In this document: one piece after another, positions 1 through 7,020 of the stretch
Layout: every line of letters starts with the position of its first letter
How positions within the stretch are numbered: the stretch's first letter is position 1
Assembly: GCA_045124465.1 (NCBI GenBank)
Contig: JBGVLV010000004.1
Span: 1 to 45,071, forward strand
Length of the DNA: 45,071 nt
Source of the DNA: Scatosoma sp045124465
GTDB taxonomy: Bacteria; Bacillota; Clostridia; Christensenellales; Borkfalkiaceae
Reading direction: 5' to 3'
Made by a program: the position numbers and the translations under genes
Notes under the pieces: generated by a model
Databases searched by the model: none
What the model saw: only the letters and a program-made list of their open reading frames with translations
Told to the model about the DNA's origin: nothing

Positions 1-107
1 CATCTCGCCCCTAAAAAGCATTATCAATGCTTTTCTTAACGGGTAGCTCGTCCCACCCCCGCGCGAGGAACTAAGTTCCTCGACCTCTCGACTGAACGGC
101 GAACGGG
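1..107. repeat. Dispersed palindromic repeat, copy 1 (cut by window start)
   Basis: Positions 1-100 match 19920-20019 at 99 of 100 bases. The last third also recurs at about 25020-25055. It contains two clear hairpins: AAAGCAT/ATGCTTT around 15-33 and GAGGAACT-a-AGTTCCTC at 65-81. It lies directly beyond the stop codon of queT (minus strand). Read on the minus strand, the first hairpin is followed by a run of T, so it could end the queT transcript. Confidence 0.85.
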
Positions 108-123
108 AGTAAAGAAATCGCGT

Positions 124-657
124 TCAATCGAAAAAGCGGAGGTTATGGGCGCGAAGGCGTTTGATCGCGTAATATAACGGCGCGCCGAGTCCGTATACCC
201 AGATCCCTTCCGTTAGGAAAAAGATACCCACGTTCGCAAAATACGCGACCGCCATCGTTCCGTAATTGCCTATGTCCCCGAATAGAAAGACGATGATCAT
301 CGGTATGAATATAGCGTTCAAAAGAACGGGGAACAGACCGCCGAGAAGTATTTTCGGCAGGTCTTTTTTTATGTATTTCCCGACCCCGAACGTACCCAGC
401 GCGGCGACGAGCGTCGTCAGCGAACCGAATATAACGTCGTATACGCTATACTGCGAAACGATATTCGACAGCATACAGCCCACGAATAACGCGGGTACCG
501 CCTCGGGGAAAAAGAGCGGTAAAATACAAAGCGCCTCTGCGGGTCGGATCTGGAACGGTCCGAATGCAAAGGACATAAAAGCGTACGTGAGAACAACGTA
601 CAGGGCGGCGATGATACCGGCGCGGCAAAGCCGTTTTGTCGTAAAGACTTGTTTCAT
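124..657 (-). CDS. queT: QueT-family queuosine-precursor transporter (ECF S component)
   Basis: A 177-residue, very hydrophobic protein with about five or six membrane segments. QueT proteins are substrate-binding S components of ECF (energy-coupling factor) transporters and bring queuosine precursors such as preQ1 into the cell. The stretch around residues 36-55 (IRPAEALCILPLFFPEA) is typical of the family. The reading frame stays open upstream to 819, but the start at 657 is chosen because it follows a GAGG site with 9 nt spacing and because a preQ1-I riboswitch and a consensus promoter lie just upstream, inside the longer frame. No EcfA/EcfT genes are in the window, so it presumably shares an energising module encoded elsewhere. 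Confidence 0.9.
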   Translation of the reverse strand: MKQVFTTKRLCRAGIIAALYVVLTYAFMSFAFGPFQIRPAEALCILPLFFPEAVPALFVGCMLSNIVSQYSVYDVIFGSLTTLVAALGTFGVGKYIKKDLPKILLGGLFPVLLNAIFIPMIIVFLFGDIGNYGTMAVAYFANVGIFFLTEGIWVYGLGAPLYYAIKRLRAHNLRFFD

Positions 658-666
658 AAAATTGTA

Positions 667-708
667 CCTCGGTTTTTTTATCTGGAAGTGTTTGCCGAAA
701 ACCTTCCG
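667..708 (-). promoter_or_regulatory. preQ1-I riboswitch controlling queT translation
   Basis: On the minus strand, stem P1 is GGAAG/CTTCC. Its loop carries TCGG followed by the C expected to pair with preQ1. After P1 comes the A-rich stretch ATAAAAAAA and then CCGA, which is perfectly complementary to TCGG and would form pseudoknot P2. This is the order of the B. subtilis preQ1-I aptamer. CCGA overlaps the GAGG ribosome-binding site 9 nt before the queT ATG, so ligand binding should hide the site and switch translation off. The motif is seen in the sequence; the mechanism follows from the family. Confidence 0.85.
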
Positions 709-720
709 TATTCGTCGTTT

Positions 721-749
721 ATTATAGCACGCCCGCGCGGTATTGTCAA
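721..749 (-). promoter_or_regulatory. Consensus sigma-A promoter of queT
   Basis: On the minus strand, TTGACA (744-749), a 17-nt spacer and TATAAT (721-726): a perfect housekeeping promoter. The predicted transcript starts just before the preQ1 aptamer. Confidence 0.88.
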
Positions 750-779
750 GCGGTTTTTTGGGGAAAAGCGGGGCGGGGG

Positions 780-1436
780 TTAAAAACTTCGGGCGGGTTT
801 TGATTCGGCGCGGTTCCAAAGAACGGAGGCGAGGGCGTCGGAGATCAGCTCGGACATCGTGTATACAAGGTTCAAACGCGTGGTGTTGAGAAGTCCGTAG
901 TTCGCGACCGAACGTTCCGCGACGATGCCCATGATCGAAATATCGCCCAAAGTGCCAAGTTTCTTGTTCGCACCCGCGCCCGGAGACAGGGGCGAGTCCG
1001 TCAGTTTCACAAGTCCTATGTCACCCTCCGCGCCGATCGCCGCGTCGATCGCGATCACCTGACTGCCCGCGTGCGTTTCTTTTAAAAACGTACGTATATA
1101 TTTTATCTCTTTCGCCGTTATCGGCGCGGCAAGCGTGCCGTATATGAATACCTTCGTACCCTGCGTTTTGTATTTGAGCATAGAACCCGTGATCGGCCCC
1201 AAACTGTCGCCGATGGCAAGGTCGCTGCCGATACATACCACGACGGGCGGTTTTTGAAAGTTACCGTCGAAATTTTTGCAAAATTCCGCGCTCCGCGCCC
1301 TGTCTTCGACGTTCGTCTTTTCTCGGAACGCGCGCGGGGTGAGCTTGCGTTCGAGGTCGTTTTTGAGTAATTTATCCGCCGCCATCGCCGCGCCGTCCGC
1401 GGCGAGTTTGTTATATACGTGAAATGCGTATTCCAT
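780..1436 (-). CDS. yyaC: YyaC-family (DUF1256) putative spore protease
   Basis: A 218-residue soluble protein with the YyaC/GPR-like core: a glycine-rich segment CIGSDLAIGDSLGP after about residue 70, followed by IAIDAAIGAEGDIGLVKL and a C-terminal GLLNTTRLNLVYTMSELI. The family is related to the germination protease GPR and occurs only in endospore formers; its substrate is not established. The start at 1436 is chosen over the upstream frame because AGAAAGGAAGA precedes it and the extension up to 1619 would overlap cvpA. A weak TATACT lies upstream on the minus strand. In B. subtilis yyaC is close to oriC, which fits the other neighbours here. Confidence 0.88.
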   Translation of the reverse strand: MEYAFHVYNKLAADGAAMAADKLLKNDLERKLTPRAFREKTNVEDRARSAEFCKNFDGNFQKPPVVVCIGSDLAIGDSLGPITGSMLKYKTQGTKVFIYGTLAAPITAKEIKYIRTFLKETHAGSQVIAIDAAIGAEGDIGLVKLTDSPLSPGAGANKKLGTLGDISIMGIVAERSVANYGLLNTTRLNLVYTMSELISDALASVLWNRAESKPARSF

Positions 1437-1533
1437 TCTTCCTTTCTCCCGTAGTGGTAAGTATAGCCGAAAACCCGCGCGCGTAAACGCAGCAAAGCGG
1501 AAAAAATTTCCCGTGAAAAAATTTCCGTTTTTG

Positions 1534-1562
1534 TTGAAAATCTCGGCGGGGTATGGTATAAT
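1534..1562 (+). promoter_or_regulatory. Sigma-A promoter of cvpA
   Basis: TTGAAA (1534-1539), a 17-nt spacer and TATAAT (1557-1562), about 40 nt before the cvpA ATG. Confidence 0.75.
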
Positions 1563-1603
1563 ATAAAAGCGATAGGGCAAAAACCGAACGGGAGGGAAGA
1601 AAA

Positions 1604-2314
1604 ATGTCTTTAAACGCATTATGCGCGGCTTGGACCGTTTACGCGGTGGATATACTCGCCGTCGTCGTTCTTTTCGTGTTCGCCGTCGCCGCCGCGAAAC
1701 GCGGGTTCGTCGCCTGCTTTTTCGGGCTGATCTCTACCCTCGTCGCCATTCTCGTCGCGTTCCTGTTTATGAAATCCCTCGTCAACTGGACGAACGGTAT
1801 CTTCGGATTGCAAACCGTCGTCGAAAACGCGAGCGCGAGCGGGCTTTCCAAAATAACGGGGTTCGACATCGATATTTCCTCGCAGGGGCTTGAAACCGCG
1901 CTGTCGGGAAAACTGCCGCAATTCCTGATCAATATCGTCGTGGAGAACGTCGGCAATTCCGAAGTCCCCGCCGGCACGACCGTGGCGATGGTCGTCGGCG
2001 AAACGATCGGTCGGCTTGCCGTCAGTCTTATCGCGTGGCTCGCGCTCTTTCTCGTCGTCAAACTTTTGCTCCGACTGCTCGAACGCGTGTTGTCGTCGGT
2101 CATCGAAAAGATACCCCTCGTCGGTACGCTGAACAACCTGCTCGGTTTCGCGGTGGGGGCGTTGCAGGGACTGTTCGTCGTGTGCGGCGTGATCGCGATC
2201 CTCGCGCTGATCCCGTCCGAAAGCTTTGCGGCGTTCTTTAATCAGACGGTGTTCGTCAAAGCCCTGTATAACCAAAATCCCATTCACGTGGTACTCGGCT
2301 GGCTCGTGAACTGA
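1604..2314 (+). CDS. cvpA: CvpA family membrane protein
   Basis: A 236-residue protein with four likely membrane segments (about residues 12-32, 36-57, 130-160 and 185-206). It has the CvpA layout: an N-terminal VDILAVVVLFVFAVAAAKRGF segment with the short KRGF loop, and a glycine-rich final helix FAVGALQGLFVVCGVIAIL. CvpA was first linked to colicin V production; in Gram-positives it is a conserved membrane protein of uncertain role. A ribosome-binding site GGGAGGGA stands 6 nt before the ATG. A promoter lies upstream and an intrinsic terminator follows, so it forms a single-gene unit divergent from yyaC. Confidence 0.85.
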   Translation: MSLNALCAAWTVYAVDILAVVVLFVFAVAAAKRGFVACFFGLISTLVAILVAFLFMKSLVNWTNGIFGLQTVVENASASGLSKITGFDIDISSQGLETALSGKLPQFLINIVVENVGNSEVPAGTTVAMVVGETIGRLAVSLIAWLALFLVVKLLLRLLERVLSSVIEKIPLVGTLNNLLGFAVGALQGLFVVCGVIAILALIPSESFAAFFNQTVFVKALYNQNPIHVVLGWLVN

Positions 2315-2344
2315 CGGCGGAAAAACAACTTAAAAAGCAAGAAA

Positions 2345-2376
2345 AAACTTCCTTTGGCACAAAGGGAGTTTTTTAT
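2345..2376 (+). terminator. Intrinsic terminator after cvpA
   Basis: CTTCCTTT and AAAGGGAG form a stem around the loop GGCAC, followed by six T. Confidence 0.85.
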
Positions 2377-2386
2377 ATTAAAATGC

Positions 2387-2415
2387 TTGACAATAGGGGG
2401 GTGCTATAATATAAG
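2387..2415 (+). promoter_or_regulatory. Sigma-A promoter of the 514-residue lipoprotein gene
   Basis: TTGACA (2387-2392), a 17-nt spacer and TATAAG (2410-2415). A TATAAT overlaps at 2405-2410 but would leave only 12 nt. An untranslated leader of about 140 nt follows; no known riboswitch was recognised in it. Confidence 0.75.
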
Positions 2416-2562
2416 TGGAATTTGTGACCCAGAAGGGCAGAAAACGGTCAAAAACGGGTGAAAACAGCATATCATATACTGTTGTACAAAGACGTATAAT
2501 AGCGTGATGGAAACCGTTTTACGCGGTGGAAATAAAAATAATAAAAGTCAAGGAGTAACGGA

Positions 2563-4107
2563 ATGAAAAAGAGATTTATCTCGGCGGTAGCGCTTGGGCT
2601 TGCGATGGGTATGGCTTTCAGCGCGGTAGGTTGTACTGAGGCGGCGTTCGATAAGACGGATTTCACGACGGCGTTCGACAAGACGGATTTCACGACGGCG
2701 AAGACCGAACAGGAAATTTACGAATGTGTGCAGTACGGTGTGGAACAGCTCGCGGCGTATACGGGTGCGATGACGGTGGAAACGACGGAAAAGTACTCGG
2801 GGTCGGAGGGCGATAGCGTTGGAACCGAAGAAGAGAGCTATAAGTGTTCTTGGGATACGTCCTCGAAGAAGTTGTTTATGACGTATCAAGAAGTCGAGAA
2901 CAGCACGGAAAGCGACGGTACGGAGAGCGTAACGGAAACGTCTACATATGCGATGACGTCGAAGGTTTTCAAGGAAAACGATAAATACTATATGTATTCC
3001 AAGGAATCGGAAGAAACGGGTTCGGAAAAACAAACGCAAGAGGGTTACACAAGTATGACCGAGAGCTACGTGGACTTGTCGCTTAGCTCGATCAGCAGCA
3101 TGTTCCAAGAAGTGGGCGCGGTGGCTGTCGATACGACGGATTTCGCTACGCTCAAAAACGCGTACGCGACCGTTTATGCGGAACAGCTTGCGGAAGAACA
3201 AAAAACGAACGCGAACGCAAAAGCGACGGCGGAAGTTACCGCGACCAACGATAACGGTACGTTGACGGTGAAGATCGCGACGAGCACGGAAACCAACCAG
3301 GATATGGGCGGCGTAACCGCTTTGGTGAAAAAGACGGAAGAAAACACCATCGTTGCAAAAGACGGAAAAGTGGCCGAGGTGATCGAAAAGGTCGCAGCTA
3401 CGGCGACGATGACCGTAGAAGGCGAAACGATGACGATGGACGGCGAGATGACGAACAGCGCAAAGTTCACGTATTCGTTCGATCAGACGGCTTACGACGC
3501 GATCACGGTAAGCTTGCCCACCGACAGCTCGCAGATACAGGAGATGGGCAGTAGCTATGAAGAACTGGAAAAGACTTTGGTCGTAGACGGTGTAGAAATG
3601 TCTGTTTCCACGTATGTTACTTCCGATACGACGGTTGAAAGTGTGTTTAGGCAGTTAATAAGCTATACCAGCCTGACTTCTAATTCGGAGGCATACGCGT
3701 TGAGTTGGTATACGGACGAGGCTTGCACGACGGCGTTCGATCCCGCGAACGTTACTATGGACAATTTCAAGAACATCGAAAAGCTGTACGGAAAGACGAC
3801 CGTAAACGACGGCTATGCTTTGATCGTCAGCCAGTATGCGGGAAGAGACGACAGAACGGACGCTTATAAGATCGTATTCGAAGAAAAAGATTACAATTAC
3901 GACAACGCGTTTTTCTCGTATAGGACTGTGAGTGAAACCGCGGCGAATAACGTTTACAGTTTCTGGGAATCTTCCTTCGACGAAATTTACGTAAACGGCG
4001 TTAAGACGGAAACGAGCTTTACGTACGAGAACAAGGGCAAGTACGTCATCAAGTACGTGAACGTTACGACGAACGCGGATTGTTCGATCTTCGATATCGA
4101 TTTCTGA
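2563..4107 (+). CDS. Putative secreted lipoprotein of unknown function
   Basis: A 514-residue protein with a signal peptide (KKR, then a hydrophobic stretch) and a lipobox ending at Cys24 (SAVGC), so probably attached to the outer face of the membrane. The rest is rich in Thr, Glu, Ser and Asp and predicted extracellular; no catalytic motif or named domain was recognised. A ten-residue unit, AFDKTDFTT, occurs twice in tandem just after the lipobox. The C-terminal part (about 410-514) is richer in aromatic residues and may be a separate beta-rich domain. The ribosome-binding site AAGGAG lies 8 nt before the ATG. The gene has its own promoter and terminator. Function is not inferable from the neighbours. 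Confidence 0.8.
   Translation: MKKRFISAVALGLAMGMAFSAVGCTEAAFDKTDFTTAFDKTDFTTAKTEQEIYECVQYGVEQLAAYTGAMTVETTEKYSGSEGDSVGTEEESYKCSWDTSSKKLFMTYQEVENSTESDGTESVTETSTYAMTSKVFKENDKYYMYSKESEETGSEKQTQEGYTSMTESYVDLSLSSISSMFQEVGAVAVDTTDFATLKNAYATVYAEQLAEEQKTNANAKATAEVTATNDNGTLTVKIATSTETNQDMGGVTALVKKTEENTIVAKDGKVAEVIEKVAATATMTVEGETMTMDGEMTNSAKFTYSFDQTAYDAITVSLPTDSSQIQEMGSSYEELEKTLVVDGVEMSVSTYVTSDTTVESVFRQLISYTSLTSNSEAYALSWYTDEACTTAFDPANVTMDNFKNIEKLYGKTTVNDGYALIVSQYAGRDDRTDAYKIVFEEKDYNYDNAFFSYRTVSETAANNVYSFWESSFDEIYVNGVKTETSFTYENKGKYVIKYVNVTTNADCSIFDIDF
2644..2697 (+). repeat. 27-bp tandem duplication inside the lipoprotein gene
   Basis: Two direct copies (2644-2670 and 2671-2697) differ at one base (a silent T/C change), duplicating nine codons right after the lipid-anchor cysteine. 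Confidence 0.95.
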
Positions 4108-4136
4108 TAAAGAGAAAAGTTAAAAGGCTAAAAGGC

Positions 4137-4176
4137 GTACCCCCGCGGGAACGGAAGTTCCCGCGGGGAGTTTTTA
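4137..4176 (+). terminator. Intrinsic terminator after the lipoprotein gene
   Basis: Long GC-rich stem CCCCGCGGGAAC/GTTCCCGCGGGG with a GGAA loop, followed by AG and five T. Confidence 0.92.
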
Positions 4177-4179
4177 TAG

Positions 4180-4640
4180 TTACTGCTTGTGTGGATAACC
4201 GAGCGCGGGTGTGGAAAACTTACGTCGAAATTTGTCGAAATCATAAATTTATAAAATTATACATATACCCCTTTTTCCCACTTATCCACGCGGATTGTGG
4301 ATAAACGGGGGTTGTCCACCGATCTTTTTTCAAAATTGTGGATAAATTTTATATTCCTTAACTTTTTCCTTTTTAAAAACCTGCGTTTGCGCGGTTTTAC
4401 CCCCGAAAACCCCGCAAATACGGTGGATAACCCGCTCCTTTTGCGGTGGAAAGCGTTTTACTTTTCCCGCTTTTTTGTGGATAACTCCCGACTTCCCGTG
4501 AAAATATCATTCAAAACGCCCCTTTTTTGAGCAAAAAAGGGGCGTTTATCCACAAACATACGTTCTTTTCCACAGACGGGAAAAGTTATCCACAAGTTAT
4601 CCCGTTTATACGGCGGATAATAAACGCATAATTTCGCCGC
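4180..4640. other. DnaA-box cluster: candidate replication origin (oriC)
   Basis: A 450-bp gene-free stretch. Perfect DnaA boxes (TTATCCACA) lie on the minus strand at 4190-4198, 4296-4304, 4337-4345 and 4476-4484, and on the plus strand at 4546-4554 and 4586-4594. One-mismatch boxes lie at 4210-4218, 4282-4290, 4422-4430 and 4566-4574. An AT-rich segment at 4228-4270 could be the unwinding element. A 15-bp perfect inverted repeat sits at 4513-4547. The orientation of boxes switches at about 4500. DnaA boxes at this density are normally seen only at oriC or at a strong DnaA-titration/control locus. dnaA and dnaN are not adjacent, and the flanking genes converge, which is unusual for an origin. 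Confidence 0.65.
4512..4548. terminator. 15-bp inverted repeat, possible bidirectional terminator
   Basis: AAACGCCCCTTTTTT and AAAAAAGGGGCGTTT flank a 4-nt loop. It is T-rich on both strands and lies between the convergent lipoprotein and ger transcripts, inside the DnaA-box cluster. Confidence 0.55.
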
Positions 4641-4661
4641 GGCGGGCGTATAAAAAACCGT

Positions 4662-5906
4662 TCAGCGCACGTTACGGAAGGTGACGGTTATTTCCGCGAT
4701 CGCGTTTTGCAGGGCGGTGGGGCGGAGCGTTTCATACGTTTTCGGTTTGTATTTTTGGATACGTTCGCCAACGCCGAACAAATCGCAACCGCACGCGCGG
4801 CATTTTTCGAAGGTGGTGCGGATCTGCGAGGCGAGCAGTTTTTCCGCCGCCGAGAACGCGCCGCCGGGTACGTCGCCCATGTCCACCGATTCTTCGAGAG
4901 GCAGGGCTTGCGAATAGTCCAAAAGTCCCGCGCTCATCGTAACGTCGATTTTGAGCGTAGCCCGCTCGTCGGCGCCGACGACGAGTTTGGTCTTATGCGA
5001 ATTCCGTTTGACCGTCAGCGTACACACCGCCTCGCCGTCGTTTACCGAGTACGCCGCAAGGCGCAGATCGCGATCGACCGCGTTGAACGCGAACGTTTCT
5101 TCCTCCGTCAGTTTTCCGACCCGTTTTCCCGCGACGAACAACGCCGTTTCGCCCGCGCTGAACACGGGTTTATCCGTTTTCTCGCCGCCCTCGCCGCTCG
5201 TGTTCCCGCCGCCCGAATTTTGCGTACCGCCCGATTCGCCCGAACCGCCTTGACCGTTTCCCGAATTATCGGTGGTTTCGCCGCCGATATGTTCCTGTTG
5301 GGGCTGGGTCTTTAAGATGGGCAGAAAGCCGCTTTTGGCGTCGCTGAAATACCCGATGGAAAATTCGCGGAGGGTGGTGGGGAGAACGGTGCCTACGCGT
5401 TCGGCGTGGGGGGAGAGGACTTTCTGCATCGCCACGCTGCCCGACGGGTCGATGAGGGCGGTCACATTGAGAAGGTCTTTCGCCAAGCCGTCGCAGGTGG
5501 CGAGCAGGCAATTATCGGACATATACTCGTCGAGCAGGAAGAAATCGAGGGCGTCGAACACGTCCGACTGCGCCGTTTTTTCGCCGAGAATGATAAGACG
5601 GCAGAACACGAGTTTGGGATACCAGCCCGTTTTGGCGTTGATCTCCTCGAACGCGTCGGCGACCGTTTTTCCTCGGCTGACGATCTGGACGGTTTCCGAG
5701 GCTTTGCCCTCTTTCGAGGACTGGGGTACGGCGATCTGCGAAGTGACGATGAACGTATCGTCCTCGCGGTCCACGCCCACCGCCATGATGAGCGCGGTCT
5801 TTTGCACGTCGATCAGACCGAAGTCGCCCGAGAAAAACAGGAAAAAGAGTATGAGTATGACGATGAGATAGTAACGTACGGTATTTTTGGCGTGGATCTT
5901 ACGCAT
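4662..5906 (-). CDS. gerAC: Ger(x)C family spore germination protein (GerAC-like)
   Basis: A 414-residue protein. The last gene of a gerA-type operon encodes the C subunit of a nutrient germinant receptor in the spore inner membrane. Conserved C-subunit features are seen: ALIMAVGVDRE at about 35-46, the KLVFCRLIILGE segment near 107, and a C-terminal EKLLASQIRTTFEKCRACGCDLFGVGE. Two oddities stand out. The N-terminal hydrophobic segment (about 12-27) has no lipobox cysteine where most C subunits have GC, so it may be an uncleaved membrane anchor. And a Gly/Ser/Asn-rich low-complexity linker of about 40 residues is inserted near 207-246. It overlaps the upstream gene by 8 bp. Confidence 0.88.
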   Translation of the reverse strand: MRKIHAKNTVRYYLIVILILFFLFFSGDFGLIDVQKTALIMAVGVDREDDTFIVTSQIAVPQSSKEGKASETVQIVSRGKTVADAFEEINAKTGWYPKLVFCRLIILGEKTAQSDVFDALDFFLLDEYMSDNCLLATCDGLAKDLLNVTALIDPSGSVAMQKVLSPHAERVGTVLPTTLREFSIGYFSDAKSGFLPILKTQPQQEHIGGETTDNSGNGQGGSGESGGTQNSGGGNTSGEGGEKTDKPVFSAGETALFVAGKRVGKLTEEETFAFNAVDRDLRLAAYSVNDGEAVCTLTVKRNSHKTKLVVGADERATLKIDVTMSAGLLDYSQALPLEESVDMGDVPGGAFSAAEKLLASQIRTTFEKCRACGCDLFGVGERIQKYKPKTYETLRPTALQNAIAEITVTFRNVR

Positions 5907-7020
5907 TTTCGTTCTCCTTTATCCTTTTTCTACCCGTCCGTTCCCCGTTTTTCCGTTCCCGCAAGAACAGAAACGCGAGCGGGAGAAGGTCGGCGAACAG
6001 CAAGAACAGGGGATAGAGTTTCCCCGCGACGAGGGCGTATACGGAGTCGTAATATTTATTCATATACAGAACGAACAGGAACGCGGCGAAACACACGGCG
6101 GCGGAAAGCAGGGTCTTGCGCTCGGTGCGGATACTCACCGCGAGGAAATCGGTCGTATATAAAAGGGGAGCGCCGACGGCGAAGAACAGAACGATGCAGA
6201 GCATATACACGAGCAAGAGATCGACCCGACCGACGACGGAGAGGGCGGGGAAGTACTGGGCGATCTTGGAGAACGCGTAATGTTCGCGCGGGGCGATCGC
6301 GGAGTATACGCCGTAGAACACGCCGAGAAAGACGAGCACGCAGACCGCGCCGACGAGGTAGCCGCCGACGATCTTTTTGCCGTCCCCCCGTTTAAAGCGC
6401 AGATTGCCGATGAGCGGGAGCAACAGCGCGGCGTCGGAGAAGTGGGGCAGGGTATAGGTGAACGCTTTCGCGCTATGGGAAAGATCCTGTTGGAAGATGG
6501 GCAAGAGGTTGGACGCGTCCGCCTCGAACAGGGACATCACGAGCAAAAGTACGAAGGGCAACAGGAACAAAAACAGCGACAGATCGGCGATCCGACCGAC
6601 GGACTTGATCCCTTTCGTGCAGACGAAAGCGCAGAACAGGAAAAAGAACGCGAACGAGAACAGCGTGGGCGAGGTGTCGTAGAACGCCGCGTAGACGAAT
6701 TTTTCGAGGTCCAACAGCGGAAGTACGGCGGCGAACAGGAAATAGACGGCGTAACCGATATAAAAGATACGCGCGAGTTTGCCGAATTTTTCGTTCAGGC
6801 GTTCGAACAGCGTTTTTTCCGAGCCTGCCGCGGCGGCGAGGAGTGCGACGAGCACGCCCGTTTGCAACAGGAAATGCGCGAGCGCGGGCAAGAGCAGGTC
6901 GCCTTGGGCGTAGCGGGCGAGAAGGGAAGGGACTTCGAGAAGCTTATACACGGGCAACACGAACGCCGCGAAGAAGGCGATCTGCCGCGCGGCGACCGTA
7001 TCGTTTTTCGGAAGGGTCAT
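5899..7020 (-). CDS. gerAB: GerAB/ArcD/ProY family spore germination permease
   Basis: A 373-residue integral membrane protein with about ten hydrophobic segments, belonging to the spore germination branch of the APC (amino-acid/polyamine/organocation) superfamily. Such B subunits are thought to bind the germinant. The position between the A and C subunits, with a 4-bp ATGA overlap upstream and an 8-bp overlap downstream, shows translational coupling in one operon. The ligand cannot be told from sequence. Confidence 0.9.
   Translation of the reverse strand: MTLPKNDTVAARQIAFFAAFVLPVYKLLEVPSLLARYAQGDLLLPALAHFLLQTGVLVALLAAAAGSEKTLFERLNEKFGKLARIFYIGYAVYFLFAAVLPLLDLEKFVYAAFYDTSPTLFSFAFFFLFCAFVCTKGIKSVGRIADLSLFLFLLPFVLLLVMSLFEADASNLLPIFQQDLSHSAKAFTYTLPHFSDAALLLPLIGNLRFKRGDGKKIVGGYLVGAVCVLVFLGVFYGVYSAIAPREHYAFSKIAQYFPALSVVGRVDLLLVYMLCIVLFFAVGAPLLYTTDFLAVSIRTERKTLLSAAVCFAAFLFVLYMNKYYDSVYALVAGKLYPLFLLFADLLPLAFLFLRERKNGERTGRKRIKENENA

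Noticed and set aside
1405..1425. A second parS-like site (TACGTGAAATG)
   Set aside because: Only the right half matches the consensus.
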